Shown piece after piece: positions 35,324 through 43,208 of a stretch of 64,000 nt of DNA. Source of the stretch: Ancylobacter koreensis (GTDB lineage: Bacteria > Pseudomonadota > Alphaproteobacteria > Rhizobiales > Xanthobacteraceae). The notes under the pieces are model-generated. The model did no database searches, was not told the origin of the DNA, and saw only the letters and a list, made by a program, of their open reading frames with translations. The position numbers and the translations under genes were made by a program. Position 1 is the first letter of the stretch. Each line of letters opens with the position of its first letter. The stretch spans positions 186,001-250,000 of the forward strand of contig NZ_JALKCG010000003.1 in NCBI RefSeq assembly GCF_023016525.1, written 5' to 3'.

Positions 35324-35656
35324 ATGATGAAAGAGCGGAACGCGAAATATCGCATCGGGCAGATCGTCCGCCACCGCTATTACCCGTTCCGCGGCGTGGT
35401 CTTCGACGTCGATCCTGAGTTCTCCAACACGGACGAATGGTGGGAATCGATCCCGGAGAATATCCGGCCGACCAAGGACCAGCCCTTCTACCACCTGCTG
35501 GCCGAGAACGCGGAGACGGAATACGTCGCCTACGTCTCCGAGCAGAATCTCGAACCGGACAATTCGGGCGAGCCGGTACGCCATCCGCAGGTCGAGGAGA
35601 TGCTCTCCGCCGACGGCGACGGCGGCTGGCGGGTGCGCAGCGAGCGGCTGCAATAA
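35324..35656 (+). CDS. hspQ: heat shock protein HspQ
   Basis: A 110-residue YccV/HspQ protein starting at MMKERNAKYRIGQIV (two adjacent ATGs; the earlier frame is not protein-like). The family signature VRHRYYPFRGVVFDVDPEFSNTDEWW is intact, and YHLLAENAETEYVAYVSEQNL follows. HspQ binds hemimethylated DNA and is a specificity factor for the Lon protease in Escherichia coli. Cytosolic. It stands alone between the AEC gene (divergent) and an IalB-family gene (convergent), with a hairpin between. Confidence 0.93.
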   Translation: MMKERNAKYRIGQIVRHRYYPFRGVVFDVDPEFSNTDEWWESIPENIRPTKDQPFYHLLAENAETEYVAYVSEQNLEPDNSGEPVRHPQVEEMLSADGDGGWRVRSERLQ

Positions 35657-35688
35657 TCCTGACGCCTTTCCCTCCGGTACAAACGAAA

Positions 35689-35710
35689 ACGCCCGGCTCT
35701 CGCCGGGCGT
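35689..35710. terminator. bidirectional hairpin terminator
   Basis: ACGCCCGGC (35689-35697), loop TCTC, GCCGGGCGT (35702-35710). Four A residues before the left arm give a T-run for the minus-strand IalB-family gene; it also closes hspQ. Perfect 9-bp stem. Confidence 0.75.
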
Positions 35711-35734
35711 TCGCGTATCGGGCTCAGGCCGCGC

Positions 35735-36487
35735 TCACTGGGCGGGCTGGGCGTTCTTCAGCTTCTCGGCGCCGAGCTTCTCCAGACCCGCCTTGGTCTG
35801 CTGCTCGCGCGCCGCCGCCTCGCTCTTGAGCTGCTCCTGGCGGGCCTTGACCTGGTCCTGGATCTTCTTGATCTGCTCGTCGAACACCTTGGGATCGGTC
35901 GGGGCGCCGTCATAGACCTTGGCGAAGTCGCCGAGGCCGATCGGGTAGCTGACGATGCGGCCGACCGCGTTGGCCACCTGCAGCGTGAGGCCGGGGGCCT
36001 TCTTCATCCGGTCGATGAAGGCCTGGTCGACCTGCAGGTCGCCGCGGCAGACGCGCTCGTCGCACATCACGAAGGTGCCGAGGATCGGCTGCTCGTTGGC
36101 GAGCGCGACGCGGAAGCCGTTGCGCAGCAGCAGGCCGGTCGGGAAGGCGACGGTGAAGGCCTTCTTGGGGTCGTCCTTCACCTCGAACACGCCGAAGCGC
36201 ACGAGGAACTGCCCGGTATCGGTGATGATGGACTGCTCCATCTCACAGATTTCCTTGTTGATGGTCGGGTCCTGCCGGCACTGCTTCACCCACGGAATCG
36301 GGATCGCCGGAATCTGCTGGGACTGCTGCGCGCCGGCCGGAGCCTGCTGCGGCTGCTGCTGGGCATTGGCCGCAGGCTTGGCGGCCGGCTTGGCCGGCTG
36401 CGACTGCGCAAGCACGGCGCCGCCGGAAAGGGCGAGCGCGAGGGCCGCACCGGCGAGGCTGCGCGCGAGAGTGAAGCGTTTGGTCAT
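35735..36487 (-). CDS. invasion-associated locus B (IalB) family protein
   Basis: A 250-residue exported protein. The start has AGGAACTCGAT-ATG, and the signal peptide (MTKRFTLARSLAGAALALAL) is cleaved near VLAQ. A Gln/Pro/Ala-rich spacer leads to the IalB domain: WVKQCRQDPTINKEICEME with the paired Cys, SIITDTGQFLVRFGVFEV, then MCDERVCRGDLQVDQAFIDRMKKA with two more Cys likely forming a second disulfide. The C-terminus is a Lys/Gln/Glu-rich coiled coil. In Bartonella the founder affects erythrocyte invasion; most Hyphomicrobiales carry several copies of unknown role. Confidence 0.85.
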   Translation of the reverse strand: MTKRFTLARSLAGAALALALSGGAVLAQSQPAKPAAKPAANAQQQPQQAPAGAQQSQQIPAIPIPWVKQCRQDPTINKEICEMEQSIITDTGQFLVRFGVFEVKDDPKKAFTVAFPTGLLLRNGFRVALANEQPILGTFVMCDERVCRGDLQVDQAFIDRMKKAPGLTLQVANAVGRIVSYPIGLGDFAKVYDGAPTDPKVFDEQIKKIQDQVKARQEQLKSEAAAREQQTKAGLEKLGAEKLKNAQPAQ

Positions 36488-36675
36488 ATCGAGTTCCTGT
36501 CGTGCGAACCGCAACGTGAGCGAAGGCAGCAGACGCCTCGGCGCCATCGGAGATCGAGGGGCTGTCTCCCGTTCAAATGAGGCGAGACAGTGACCCCACG
36601 GAATTTCGGTGTCCTGTTCATGCTAGAACTCTGCCGCGAGTACCAGCCGAATCTTCGACGATGGGAGCCGAAAGC

Positions 36676-38538
36676 GTGACCGATATCACCCGGCGTGGCC
36701 TCGGGCGCAATGTCTTAATTGCTGCGGGCTCAATGGCAATCGGATACCTGCCGCTGCGTCCGGCCCGGGCTCAATCCGGTTCCGGCGGTGCGGAGCCCAC
36801 CGCAGCGTCTCCGGGCGCCCCGGCGCACGGCATCGCCATGCATGGAGCGCCGCAGTATCCGGCCGGGTTCGCCCATTACCGCAGCGTGAATCCGGACGCG
36901 CCGAAGGGCGGAAGGCTGACGCAGGCGGCGGTCGGCGGCTTCGACAGCCTCAATCCCTTCATCGTGCGCGGCACAGCGCCGCCCTTCATCCGCTGGAACC
37001 TCGTCGAAAGCCTGATGGCGCGCAGTCCCGACGAGGCCTTCACCTGCTACGGCCTGCTGGCGCAGACGGTGGAAACCGACGATGCGCGCTCCTATGTCGC
37101 GTTCAATCTCGACCCCCGCGCCCGCTTCGCCGACGGCGTGCCGGTGACCGCCGAGGACGTGCTGTTCTCCTTCGAACTGCTGCGCAGCCGGGGCCGGCCG
37201 AACCACCGCTCCTATTACGGCAAGGTCGCCAAGGCGGAGGTCACAGGGCCGCTGTCGATCCGATTCACCTTCGGCGTGGTGGACCGTGAACTGCCGCTGA
37301 TCCTCGCGCTCATGCCGGTTCTGGCGAAGCATGCGGTGAACCCGGAGACTTTCGAGCAGACCAGCTTCACCGCGCCGCTCGGCAGCGGACCCTATGCGGT
37401 CGCCGAGGTGAAGCCGGGCGAAAGCGTCATCCTGAACCGGCGCGCCGACTACTGGGGCGCGGCGCTGCCGGTCAATCGCGGCAACTACAATTTCGACAGC
37501 CTGCGCTACGACTTCTACCGCGACGTGAATTCGCAGTTCGAGGCGTTCAAGCGCGGGCTCTCGGACATACGCTTCGAGACCGATCCCGGCCGCTGGAAGA
37601 CCGGCTACGACATCCCGGCCGTGCGCGACGGGCGCATCGTGACCGAACAGATCGCCACCGGCACGCCCAAGCCCTATTCGGCGCTGATCTTCAACATGCG
37701 CCGCCCGCTCTTCGCGGATGTGCGGGTGCGGCAGGCGATGGTCGAGTTGTTCGATTTCGAGTGGGCGAACGAGAATCTCTATTTCGGTCTCTACCGCCGC
37801 AATGGCAGCTTCTACGACGATTCCGAGCTCTCCAGCCTCGGCCGCCCGGCCGATGCACGCGAGCGCGCCCTGCTTTCCGGATTCCCCGACGCGGTGCTGC
37901 CGCAAGTGATGGACGGCACATGGCGTGTGCCCGTCGCGGACGGGTCGGGACGCGACCGCGAGCGGCTGCGCCGGGCGCTCGACCTGTTCGGCGAGGCCGG
38001 CTGGCAACTCAAGGGCGGCGCGCTCGTCTCAAAGGCGGGTGGCGAGCGTTTCGCGCCGGAACTGATCGTCGGCACCAAGGACCAGGAGCGCCTTGCCCTC
38101 GCCTACCAGAACATGCTGCGCCGCGCCGGTGTGACGCTGAACATCCGCCTCGTCGACAATGTGCAGTTCGAGGCGCGCAAGCAGACCTACGACTACGACA
38201 TGGTGCCCTATATCTGGGACCAGTCGCTCTCGCCCGGCAACGAGCAGGCCTTCTATTTCGGTTCGGCCGCCGCCGACACGCCGGGCACCCGCAACTTCAT
38301 GGGGCTGAAGAGCCCGGCGGCGGACGCGATGATCGAGGCGCTGCTGGCCGCCCGCGAGCGGGGAGATTTCGTCTCCGCCGTGCGCGCGCTCGACCGCGTG
38401 CTGATCTCGGCGCGCTTCTCGCTGCCGCTGTTCTACACGCCCGGCCAATGGGTGGCGCGCTGGCGGAAGGTGGAGCGGCCGCAGACGCTCGCGCTTCAGG
38501 GCACGCTCGCCGAAAGCTGGTGGCAGGGGCCGGGCTGA
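36676..38538 (+). CDS. family 5 extracellular solute-binding protein (oligopeptide type, YejA-like)
   Basis: A 620-residue ABC binding protein. The preferred start is GTG 36676, eight bases after GGGAG; the ATG at 36661 lacks a ribosome binding site. The N-terminus DITRRGLGRNVLIAAGSMAIGYLP resembles a Tat signal (RRGLG). The SBP_bac_5 signature NYNFDSLRYDFYRDV and ADGVPVTAEDVLFSFELLR, plus the YejA-like opening HGIAMHGAPQYPAGFAHYRSVNPDAPKGGRL, place it with YejA rather than OppA. No yejBEF permease or ATPase genes are nearby, so partners are elsewhere. A small secreted protein follows. Confidence 0.9.
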   Translation: MTDITRRGLGRNVLIAAGSMAIGYLPLRPARAQSGSGGAEPTAASPGAPAHGIAMHGAPQYPAGFAHYRSVNPDAPKGGRLTQAAVGGFDSLNPFIVRGTAPPFIRWNLVESLMARSPDEAFTCYGLLAQTVETDDARSYVAFNLDPRARFADGVPVTAEDVLFSFELLRSRGRPNHRSYYGKVAKAEVTGPLSIRFTFGVVDRELPLILALMPVLAKHAVNPETFEQTSFTAPLGSGPYAVAEVKPGESVILNRRADYWGAALPVNRGNYNFDSLRYDFYRDVNSQFEAFKRGLSDIRFETDPGRWKTGYDIPAVRDGRIVTEQIATGTPKPYSALIFNMRRPLFADVRVRQAMVELFDFEWANENLYFGLYRRNGSFYDDSELSSLGRPADARERALLSGFPDAVLPQVMDGTWRVPVADGSGRDRERLRRALDLFGEAGWQLKGGALVSKAGGERFAPELIVGTKDQERLALAYQNMLRRAGVTLNIRLVDNVQFEARKQTYDYDMVPYIWDQSLSPGNEQAFYFGSAAADTPGTRNFMGLKSPAADAMIEALLAARERGDFVSAVRALDRVLISARFSLPLFYTPGQWVARWRKVERPQTLALQGTLAESWWQGPG

Positions 38539-38687
38539 GGAGGCCGGCCAGGCCTTCTATGCGGCCGAATTCCGCGCCGCCATCCGCACGAAGCTCTGGA
38601 CAGAACCGTCGGAAAACGGTCCTTAGAGGAGGACGCAGACCGGCTACAGCCGGTGGGCGTCGCAAGTGGATGTGCTGGAGCTGGACC

Positions 38688-38999
38688 ATGCGTAACGTCG
38701 CCGTCGCCCTCGCCGCAATCCTGCTCGCGGGCGTGATCCCCGCCGCAGCGCAGCAGCCGATCACCGTCCGGCCCAGCCAGAAGATCAGCGGCGGCGGGCT
38801 GGAGATCAGCATCCCGCCGGTCAACAACCCGAACTATCTCGACTACGGCCCGCTGCCGGACAAGCCGGGCTCCGACCACAGCATGGACTATGTGAACCAG
38901 GCCGGCGGCAACTACATGGACTTCAGCGGTCCCGGCTCGGACGTCGACGCCGACGTCATGCCGGACAATGACGGCGCCTACGGCACCCCGCTGGAGTGA
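38688..38999 (+). CDS. small secreted hypothetical protein
   Basis: A 103-residue protein with a signal peptide (MRNVAVALAAILLAGVIPAAAQ). The mature part has no Cys, is Gly/Asp/Pro/Asn rich and ends in an acidic stretch (SDVDADVMPDNDGAYGTPLE). It contains PITVRPSQKISGGGLEISIPP, an extended pattern with no recognised domain. A loose CTGGAG precedes the ATG. Likely periplasmic or surface-exposed; the end lies 24 bases before the convergent mfd stop. Confidence 0.65.
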   Translation: MRNVAVALAAILLAGVIPAAAQQPITVRPSQKISGGGLEISIPPVNNPNYLDYGPLPDKPGSDHSMDYVNQAGGNYMDFSGPGSDVDADVMPDNDGAYGTPLE

Positions 39000-39023
39000 G
39001 AGAGCAGCCTTTTCTGCCGTCCC

Positions 39024-42000
39024 TCAGGCCGCCTTCGCGCCCTGCTCGGCGATCTTCGCCAGTTCCTTGAGGATGCCGGCGCTGCCCTTGAGCCGCGCCG
39101 TCGCGTCCGGCCAGTCTTCCGAGAACACCACCTTGCCGTCCGGACGCATCTTCGCCACCACATGCGGCTTGCCGACATAGGCGATGAAGCCGGCCGGGTT
39201 GGGGAAGCGTCCGTCGCGGAAGGTGAGCACCATGCCGCGCGGGCCGGCATCCACCTTCTCGACATTGGCCCGCCGGCACAGCGCCTTGATCGACACCAGA
39301 CGGAGCAACTGCTCGACCTCCTCGGGCAGCGAACCGAAGCGGTCGACCAGCTCGGCGCCGATGGCCTCGATCTCCGCGTCGGTTTCGAGGTCCGCGAGGC
39401 GGCGGTAGAGGGTGAGCCGCACATGAAGGTCCGCCACATAGTCCTCGGGAATCAGCACCGGCGTGCCGATGGAGATCGTCGGCGACCATTTGTCCGCGAC
39501 GGGCGCGGTGATGCCGGCCTTGAGGTTGGCGATCGCCTCCTCCAGCATCTCCTGGTAGAGCTCGTAGCCGACCTCCTTGATATGGCCGGACTGTTCGTCG
39601 CCGAGTAGGTTGCCGGCGCCGCGGATATCGAGGTCGTGGCTGGCGAGCTGGAAGCCGGCTCCCAGCGTGTCCAGCGACTGCAGCACCTTGAGGCGGCGCT
39701 CGGCCTGCGCTGTCACCGTCTTCTGCGCCGGCAGGGTGAAGATCGCGTAGGCACGGGTCTTCGAGCGGCCGACGCGCCCGCGCAGCTGGTAGAGCTGGGC
39801 GAGACCGAACATGTCGGCGCGGTGCACGATCAGCGTGTTGGCGGTGGGGATGTCGAGGCCGGATTCGACGATGGTGGTCGACAGCAGCACGTCGAACTGC
39901 CCGTCATAGAAGGCCGACATGATGTCTTCGAGCTGCGTCGCTGCCATCTGGCCGTGCGCCACCGCCACCTTCACCTCTGGCACGTTCTTGTCGAGGAAGT
40001 CCTTCACCTCGGCGAGATCCTCGATACGCGGCACCACATAGAAGCTCTGACCGCCGCGATAGCGCTCGCGCAGCAGCGCCTCGCGCACGATCAGCGGGTC
40101 GAAGGGCGTCACGAAGCTGCGCACGGCAAGGCGGTCGACGGGCGGCGAGGCGATGATGGAGAGCTCGCGCACCCCGGTCATGGCGAGCTGGAGCGTGCGC
40201 GGGATGGGCGTGGCGGTGAGCGTCAGCACATGCACCTCGGCGCGCAGCTGCTTCATGCGCTCCTTGTGGCCGACGCCGAAATGCTGCTCCTCGTCGATGA
40301 TGACCAGGCCGAGATCCTTGAAGGAGATCGCCTTGCCGAGCAGCGCATGGGTGCCGACCACAATGTCGACCGTGCCATCTGCCAGGCCCTTCTTGGTCTC
40401 CGACAGCTCCTTGCCGGTAACGAGGCGCGAAGCCTGCCGCACCACGACGGGCAGTCCCTTGAAACGTTCGGTGAAGGTCTTGAAGTGCTGGCGCGCCAGC
40501 AGCGTGGTGGGGACTACGACGGCGACCTGCTTGCCGCTCAGGGCGACGGCGAAGGCGGCGCGCAGGGCCACCTCGGTCTTGCCGAAGCCGACATCGCCGC
40601 ACACCAGCCGGTCCATCGGATGACCGGAGCCGAGATCGTCGAACACCGATTCGATGGCCGCTTCCTGATCCTCGGTCTCTTCATAGGGGAAACGCGCGCG
40701 GAACTCGTCATAGATGCCGGCCGCCGGGACGAGGCGCGGCGCCTCGTGGAGCTGGCGCTGCGCGGCGATCTTGATCAGTTCGGCCGCCATCTCACGGATG
40801 CGGCTCTTCATGCGCGCCTTGCGCGCCTGCCAGCCGCCGCCGCCCAGCCGGTCGAGCTGCGCCTCGGTGTCCTCCGAGCCGTAGCGCGACAGCAGTTCGA
40901 GGTTCTCCACCGGCAGGAACAGCTTGGAGCCTTCCGCATAGTGGATTTCGAGGCAGTCGTGCGGCGCGCCCATCGCCTCGATGGTCTTCAGCCCGATGAA
41001 GCGGCCGATGCCGTGGTCGACATGCACCACGAGATCGCCCGCGGTCAGCGAAGTCAGCTCGGCGATCACGTCCTGCGGACGGCGCGCCTTGCGCTTGGGC
41101 CGCACGAGGCGGTCGCCGAGAATGTCCTGCTCGCCGATGACGACGAGCGAATCCGTCTCGAAGCCGGTCTCGATGCCCAATACGGCAAGGGCGATGGTGC
41201 CCTTGGGCAGCGCTTCCGCCGCGTCGCGCGAGCCGACCGTCTGCGTGCCCTTGAGCCCGTGGTCGGCGAGCACCGTCGACAGGCGGTCGCGGGAACCGTC
41301 CGACCACGCTGCGAGTATGGTGCGCTTGGTTTTGGCGAGGTCGCGCAGATACTCCGCCGCCACGTCGAAAAGCGGCGCCTCCGGGTCCGCCCGCTCGGGC
41401 GCGAAGGAGCGCGCGGGGCGCCCGCCGAGATCGAGCACATCCTTCGATTCGGGTAGCGCGAAGCCGGTCACGGCGATGATGCGCGCGGCCTTTTCATTGG
41501 CTTCCCATTCGCCAGCGGTCAGATACAGCGCCTCGGGCGGCAGCGGCTTGTAGGGCGCGCCGCCGCCATGCTCCATGCCGTGCTTGCGGGCGTCGTAATA
41601 GTCGGCGATCTGGTCCAGTCGCGAGGTCGCCGCCTCGTTGCCCTGCGCCTCCATGACGATGGGCGCGTCGGGCGCGTAGTCGAACAGCGTGTCGAGCCCG
41701 TCATGGAACAGCGGCAGCCAGTGCTCCATGCCCGGATAGCGCCGCCCCTCGCTCACCGCCTCATAGAGCAGGTCGCCGCGCTGGGCGGCACCGAAGGCGG
41801 CGACATAGGCCATGCGGAAGCGGCGCATCGATTCCGTGGTGAGCTGTAATTCGCTCATCGGCACCAGATCGAGCGAGCGCATCTGCATGGCGGTGCGCTG
41901 TGTCTCGGGATCGAAGGCGCGGATCGATTCCAGCGTGTCGCCGAAGAAGTCGAGCCGCACCGGCGCCGGCAGCCCCGGCGGGTAAAGATCGACGATGCCG

Positions 42001-42554
42001 CCGCGCACCGCGTATTCGCCGGTGTCGCGCACCGTGGAGGTGCGCTGGAAGCCGTTGATCTCCGCCCAACCTACGACTTCGTCGAGCGAGAGCGCATTGC
42101 CGGGCGCGGCCGAGAAGGACTGCGAGGCGACGAGCCCGCGCTTCGCCACCCGCTGGAGCGCCGCATTCACCGTGGTGAGCACGATGGAGCCCGCCTCGCG
42201 TCCCTTCACGCGGGCGAGGCGGGCCAGCGTCGTCATGCGCCGCGCGATGATGGTGGCGTTCGGCGAGGCGCGGTCATAGGGCAGGCAGTCCCACGCCGGG
42301 AAGGGCAGCACCTCGACGCCGGGCGCGAAGAAGGCGAGCGCGCGCTCCAGCTCCGCCATGCGCTCGGTGTCGCGGCAGATCACGATCAGCGTGGGCCAGG
42401 GCGCGTCTTCCTGCGCAGCGAAGGCGCGGGCGAGGTCGGCGACCACGAGGCCCTCCATGCCGGAGGGCACGTTGGCGAGGGTGAGCGGACGGCCGGGCGC
42501 AAGTCGGGTGGTGAGGCTCGAAAATGCGGTCTTCATATCTCGGGCGATTTTCAT
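39024..42554 (-). CDS. mfd: transcription-repair coupling factor Mfd
   Basis: A 1176-residue SF2 translocase that removes RNA polymerase stalled at lesions and recruits UvrA. The N-terminal UvrB-like region, the RNA polymerase-interacting domain (about 500-560, DLVVHVDHGIGRF), and the helicase motor from about 620 are all present: GDVGFGKTEVALRAAFAV, IIDEEQHFGV, LTATPIPRTLQLAMTG, then VGRSKTRAYA and the C-terminal D7 domain. The ATG overlaps the sdhE TGA (ATGA). A second ATG six codons later is created by a 13-base direct repeat (42532-42544 and 42550-42562), so either start could be used. Confidence 0.97.
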   Translation of the reverse strand: MKIARDMKTAFSSLTTRLAPGRPLTLANVPSGMEGLVVADLARAFAAQEDAPWPTLIVICRDTERMAELERALAFFAPGVEVLPFPAWDCLPYDRASPNATIIARRMTTLARLARVKGREAGSIVLTTVNAALQRVAKRGLVASQSFSAAPGNALSLDEVVGWAEINGFQRTSTVRDTGEYAVRGGIVDLYPPGLPAPVRLDFFGDTLESIRAFDPETQRTAMQMRSLDLVPMSELQLTTESMRRFRMAYVAAFGAAQRGDLLYEAVSEGRRYPGMEHWLPLFHDGLDTLFDYAPDAPIVMEAQGNEAATSRLDQIADYYDARKHGMEHGGGAPYKPLPPEALYLTAGEWEANEKAARIIAVTGFALPESKDVLDLGGRPARSFAPERADPEAPLFDVAAEYLRDLAKTKRTILAAWSDGSRDRLSTVLADHGLKGTQTVGSRDAAEALPKGTIALAVLGIETGFETDSLVVIGEQDILGDRLVRPKRKARRPQDVIAELTSLTAGDLVVHVDHGIGRFIGLKTIEAMGAPHDCLEIHYAEGSKLFLPVENLELLSRYGSEDTEAQLDRLGGGGWQARKARMKSRIREMAAELIKIAAQRQLHEAPRLVPAAGIYDEFRARFPYEETEDQEAAIESVFDDLGSGHPMDRLVCGDVGFGKTEVALRAAFAVALSGKQVAVVVPTTLLARQHFKTFTERFKGLPVVVRQASRLVTGKELSETKKGLADGTVDIVVGTHALLGKAISFKDLGLVIIDEEQHFGVGHKERMKQLRAEVHVLTLTATPIPRTLQLAMTGVRELSIIASPPVDRLAVRSFVTPFDPLIVREALLRERYRGGQSFYVVPRIEDLAEVKDFLDKNVPEVKVAVAHGQMAATQLEDIMSAFYDGQFDVLLSTTIVESGLDIPTANTLIVHRADMFGLAQLYQLRGRVGRSKTRAYAIFTLPAQKTVTAQAERRLKVLQSLDTLGAGFQLASHDLDIRGAGNLLGDEQSGHIKEVGYELYQEMLEEAIANLKAGITAPVADKWSPTISIGTPVLIPEDYVADLHVRLTLYRRLADLETDAEIEAIGAELVDRFGSLPEEVEQLLRLVSIKALCRRANVEKVDAGPRGMVLTFRDGRFPNPAGFIAYVGKPHVVAKMRPDGKVVFSEDWPDATARLKGSAGILKELAKIAEQGAKAA

Positions 42555-42562
42555 ATCTCGGG
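42532..42562. repeat. 13-base direct repeat with an 18-base period at the sdhE-mfd junction
   Basis: TTCATATCTCGGG occurs at 42532-42544 and 42550-42562. On the coding strand each copy carries an ATGA-like start, so the duplication doubled the possible mfd start site and extended the product by six residues. Confidence 0.75.
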
Positions 42563-42847
42563 AACGCCCTCGCCCGACAGGTGGAACTGCCGGAAGCGGT
42601 GGAAGATGGGCGTGTCGAACGCCGGCGCCGGCGTGCCGGAATTGATCCAGCCGAACAGGTCGGGGTCCTCGACCTCGATCAGCAGCTCGAAATCGGCGAC
42701 GTCCTCCTCGCTCAGATCGGCGATATGGGCATCGGCGAAACGGCCCATCAGCAGGTCCATTTCGCGGGTGCCGCGATGCCAGGCGCGGTAGAGGATGCGG
42801 CGGCGGCGGGCGTCGAGTCCGGCGCTCGAACGGGTGGTTCCGGTCAT
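42551..42847 (-). CDS. sdhE: FAD assembly factor SdhE (succinate dehydrogenase assembly factor)
   Basis: A 98-residue SdhE/YgfY protein with AGGAACCAC before the ATG of MTGTTRSSAG; the longer frame of 114 residues was rejected. The family signature RGTREMD (RGxxE) with nearby RILYRAWHRG is intact, along with EVEDPDLFGWI near the C-terminus. SdhE helps load FAD on the flavoprotein subunit of succinate dehydrogenase in the cytosol. Coupling to mfd by an ATGA overlap is a known alphaproteobacterial arrangement and has no obvious functional reason. Confidence 0.93.
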   Translation of the reverse strand: MTGTTRSSAGLDARRRRILYRAWHRGTREMDLLMGRFADAHIADLSEEDVADFELLIEVEDPDLFGWINSGTPAPAFDTPIFHRFRQFHLSGEGVPEI

Positions 42848-42987
42848 GTGGTTCCTGTGCCCCGGCGGCTTAAGGCCATGGAAGGCGGTGGCCATCGAAG
42901 GCGGTGTATCTAGCGCGCCCGGCGCCCGCTGTCAGGTAGGCATTGGGCGGGGACGTGGCGGGGAAACGTCTTTGCCGAGTAGATTAC

Positions 42988-43094
42988 GCTGGGTCCTGGA
43001 TCGGCGCTGCACTCTGTGCAGCTTGTCCGGGAAACAGAGGCGACGTGTCCCGGACAAGCGACGCCGGAGGCGGAGCGCCGATCCGGGACCCAGC
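42988..43094. repeat. 107-bp nested palindromic element upstream of recG
   Basis: Outer arms GCTGGGTCCTGGATCGGCGCT (42988-43008) and its complement at 43074-43094 (one mismatch), enclosing a small hairpin GCAC-TCT-GTGC (43009-43019), then inner arms GCTTGTCCGGGAAACA (43021-43036) and TGTCCCGGACAAGC (43046-43059). The whole could fold as a three-way structure. Similar Gly/Cyt-rich elements of this kind recur in the window and in relatives. It lies in a 361-base gap (42848-43208) that holds no gene. Confidence 0.75.
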
Positions 43095-43208
43095 AAAGAC
43101 TTCCCGGCCGAATTCCCCCGTCCGATCGATGCCCGACCGGCTCCCTCCCCCGCTGCCGCCGCCCGCCGCATTGCGCCGCGCCGCGCCTTCGTCCACCTTC
43201 CGCCCATC

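Noticed and set aside
36626-36640. GTTC-ATGCTA-GAAC palindrome as an SOS box
   Set aside because: Spacing is 6 and orientation is inverted, unlike GTTC-N7-GTTC; gene downstream is a peptide-binding protein.
39636-41456. 606-codon frame opposite mfd
   Set aside because: Antisense shadow of a complete Mfd helicase.
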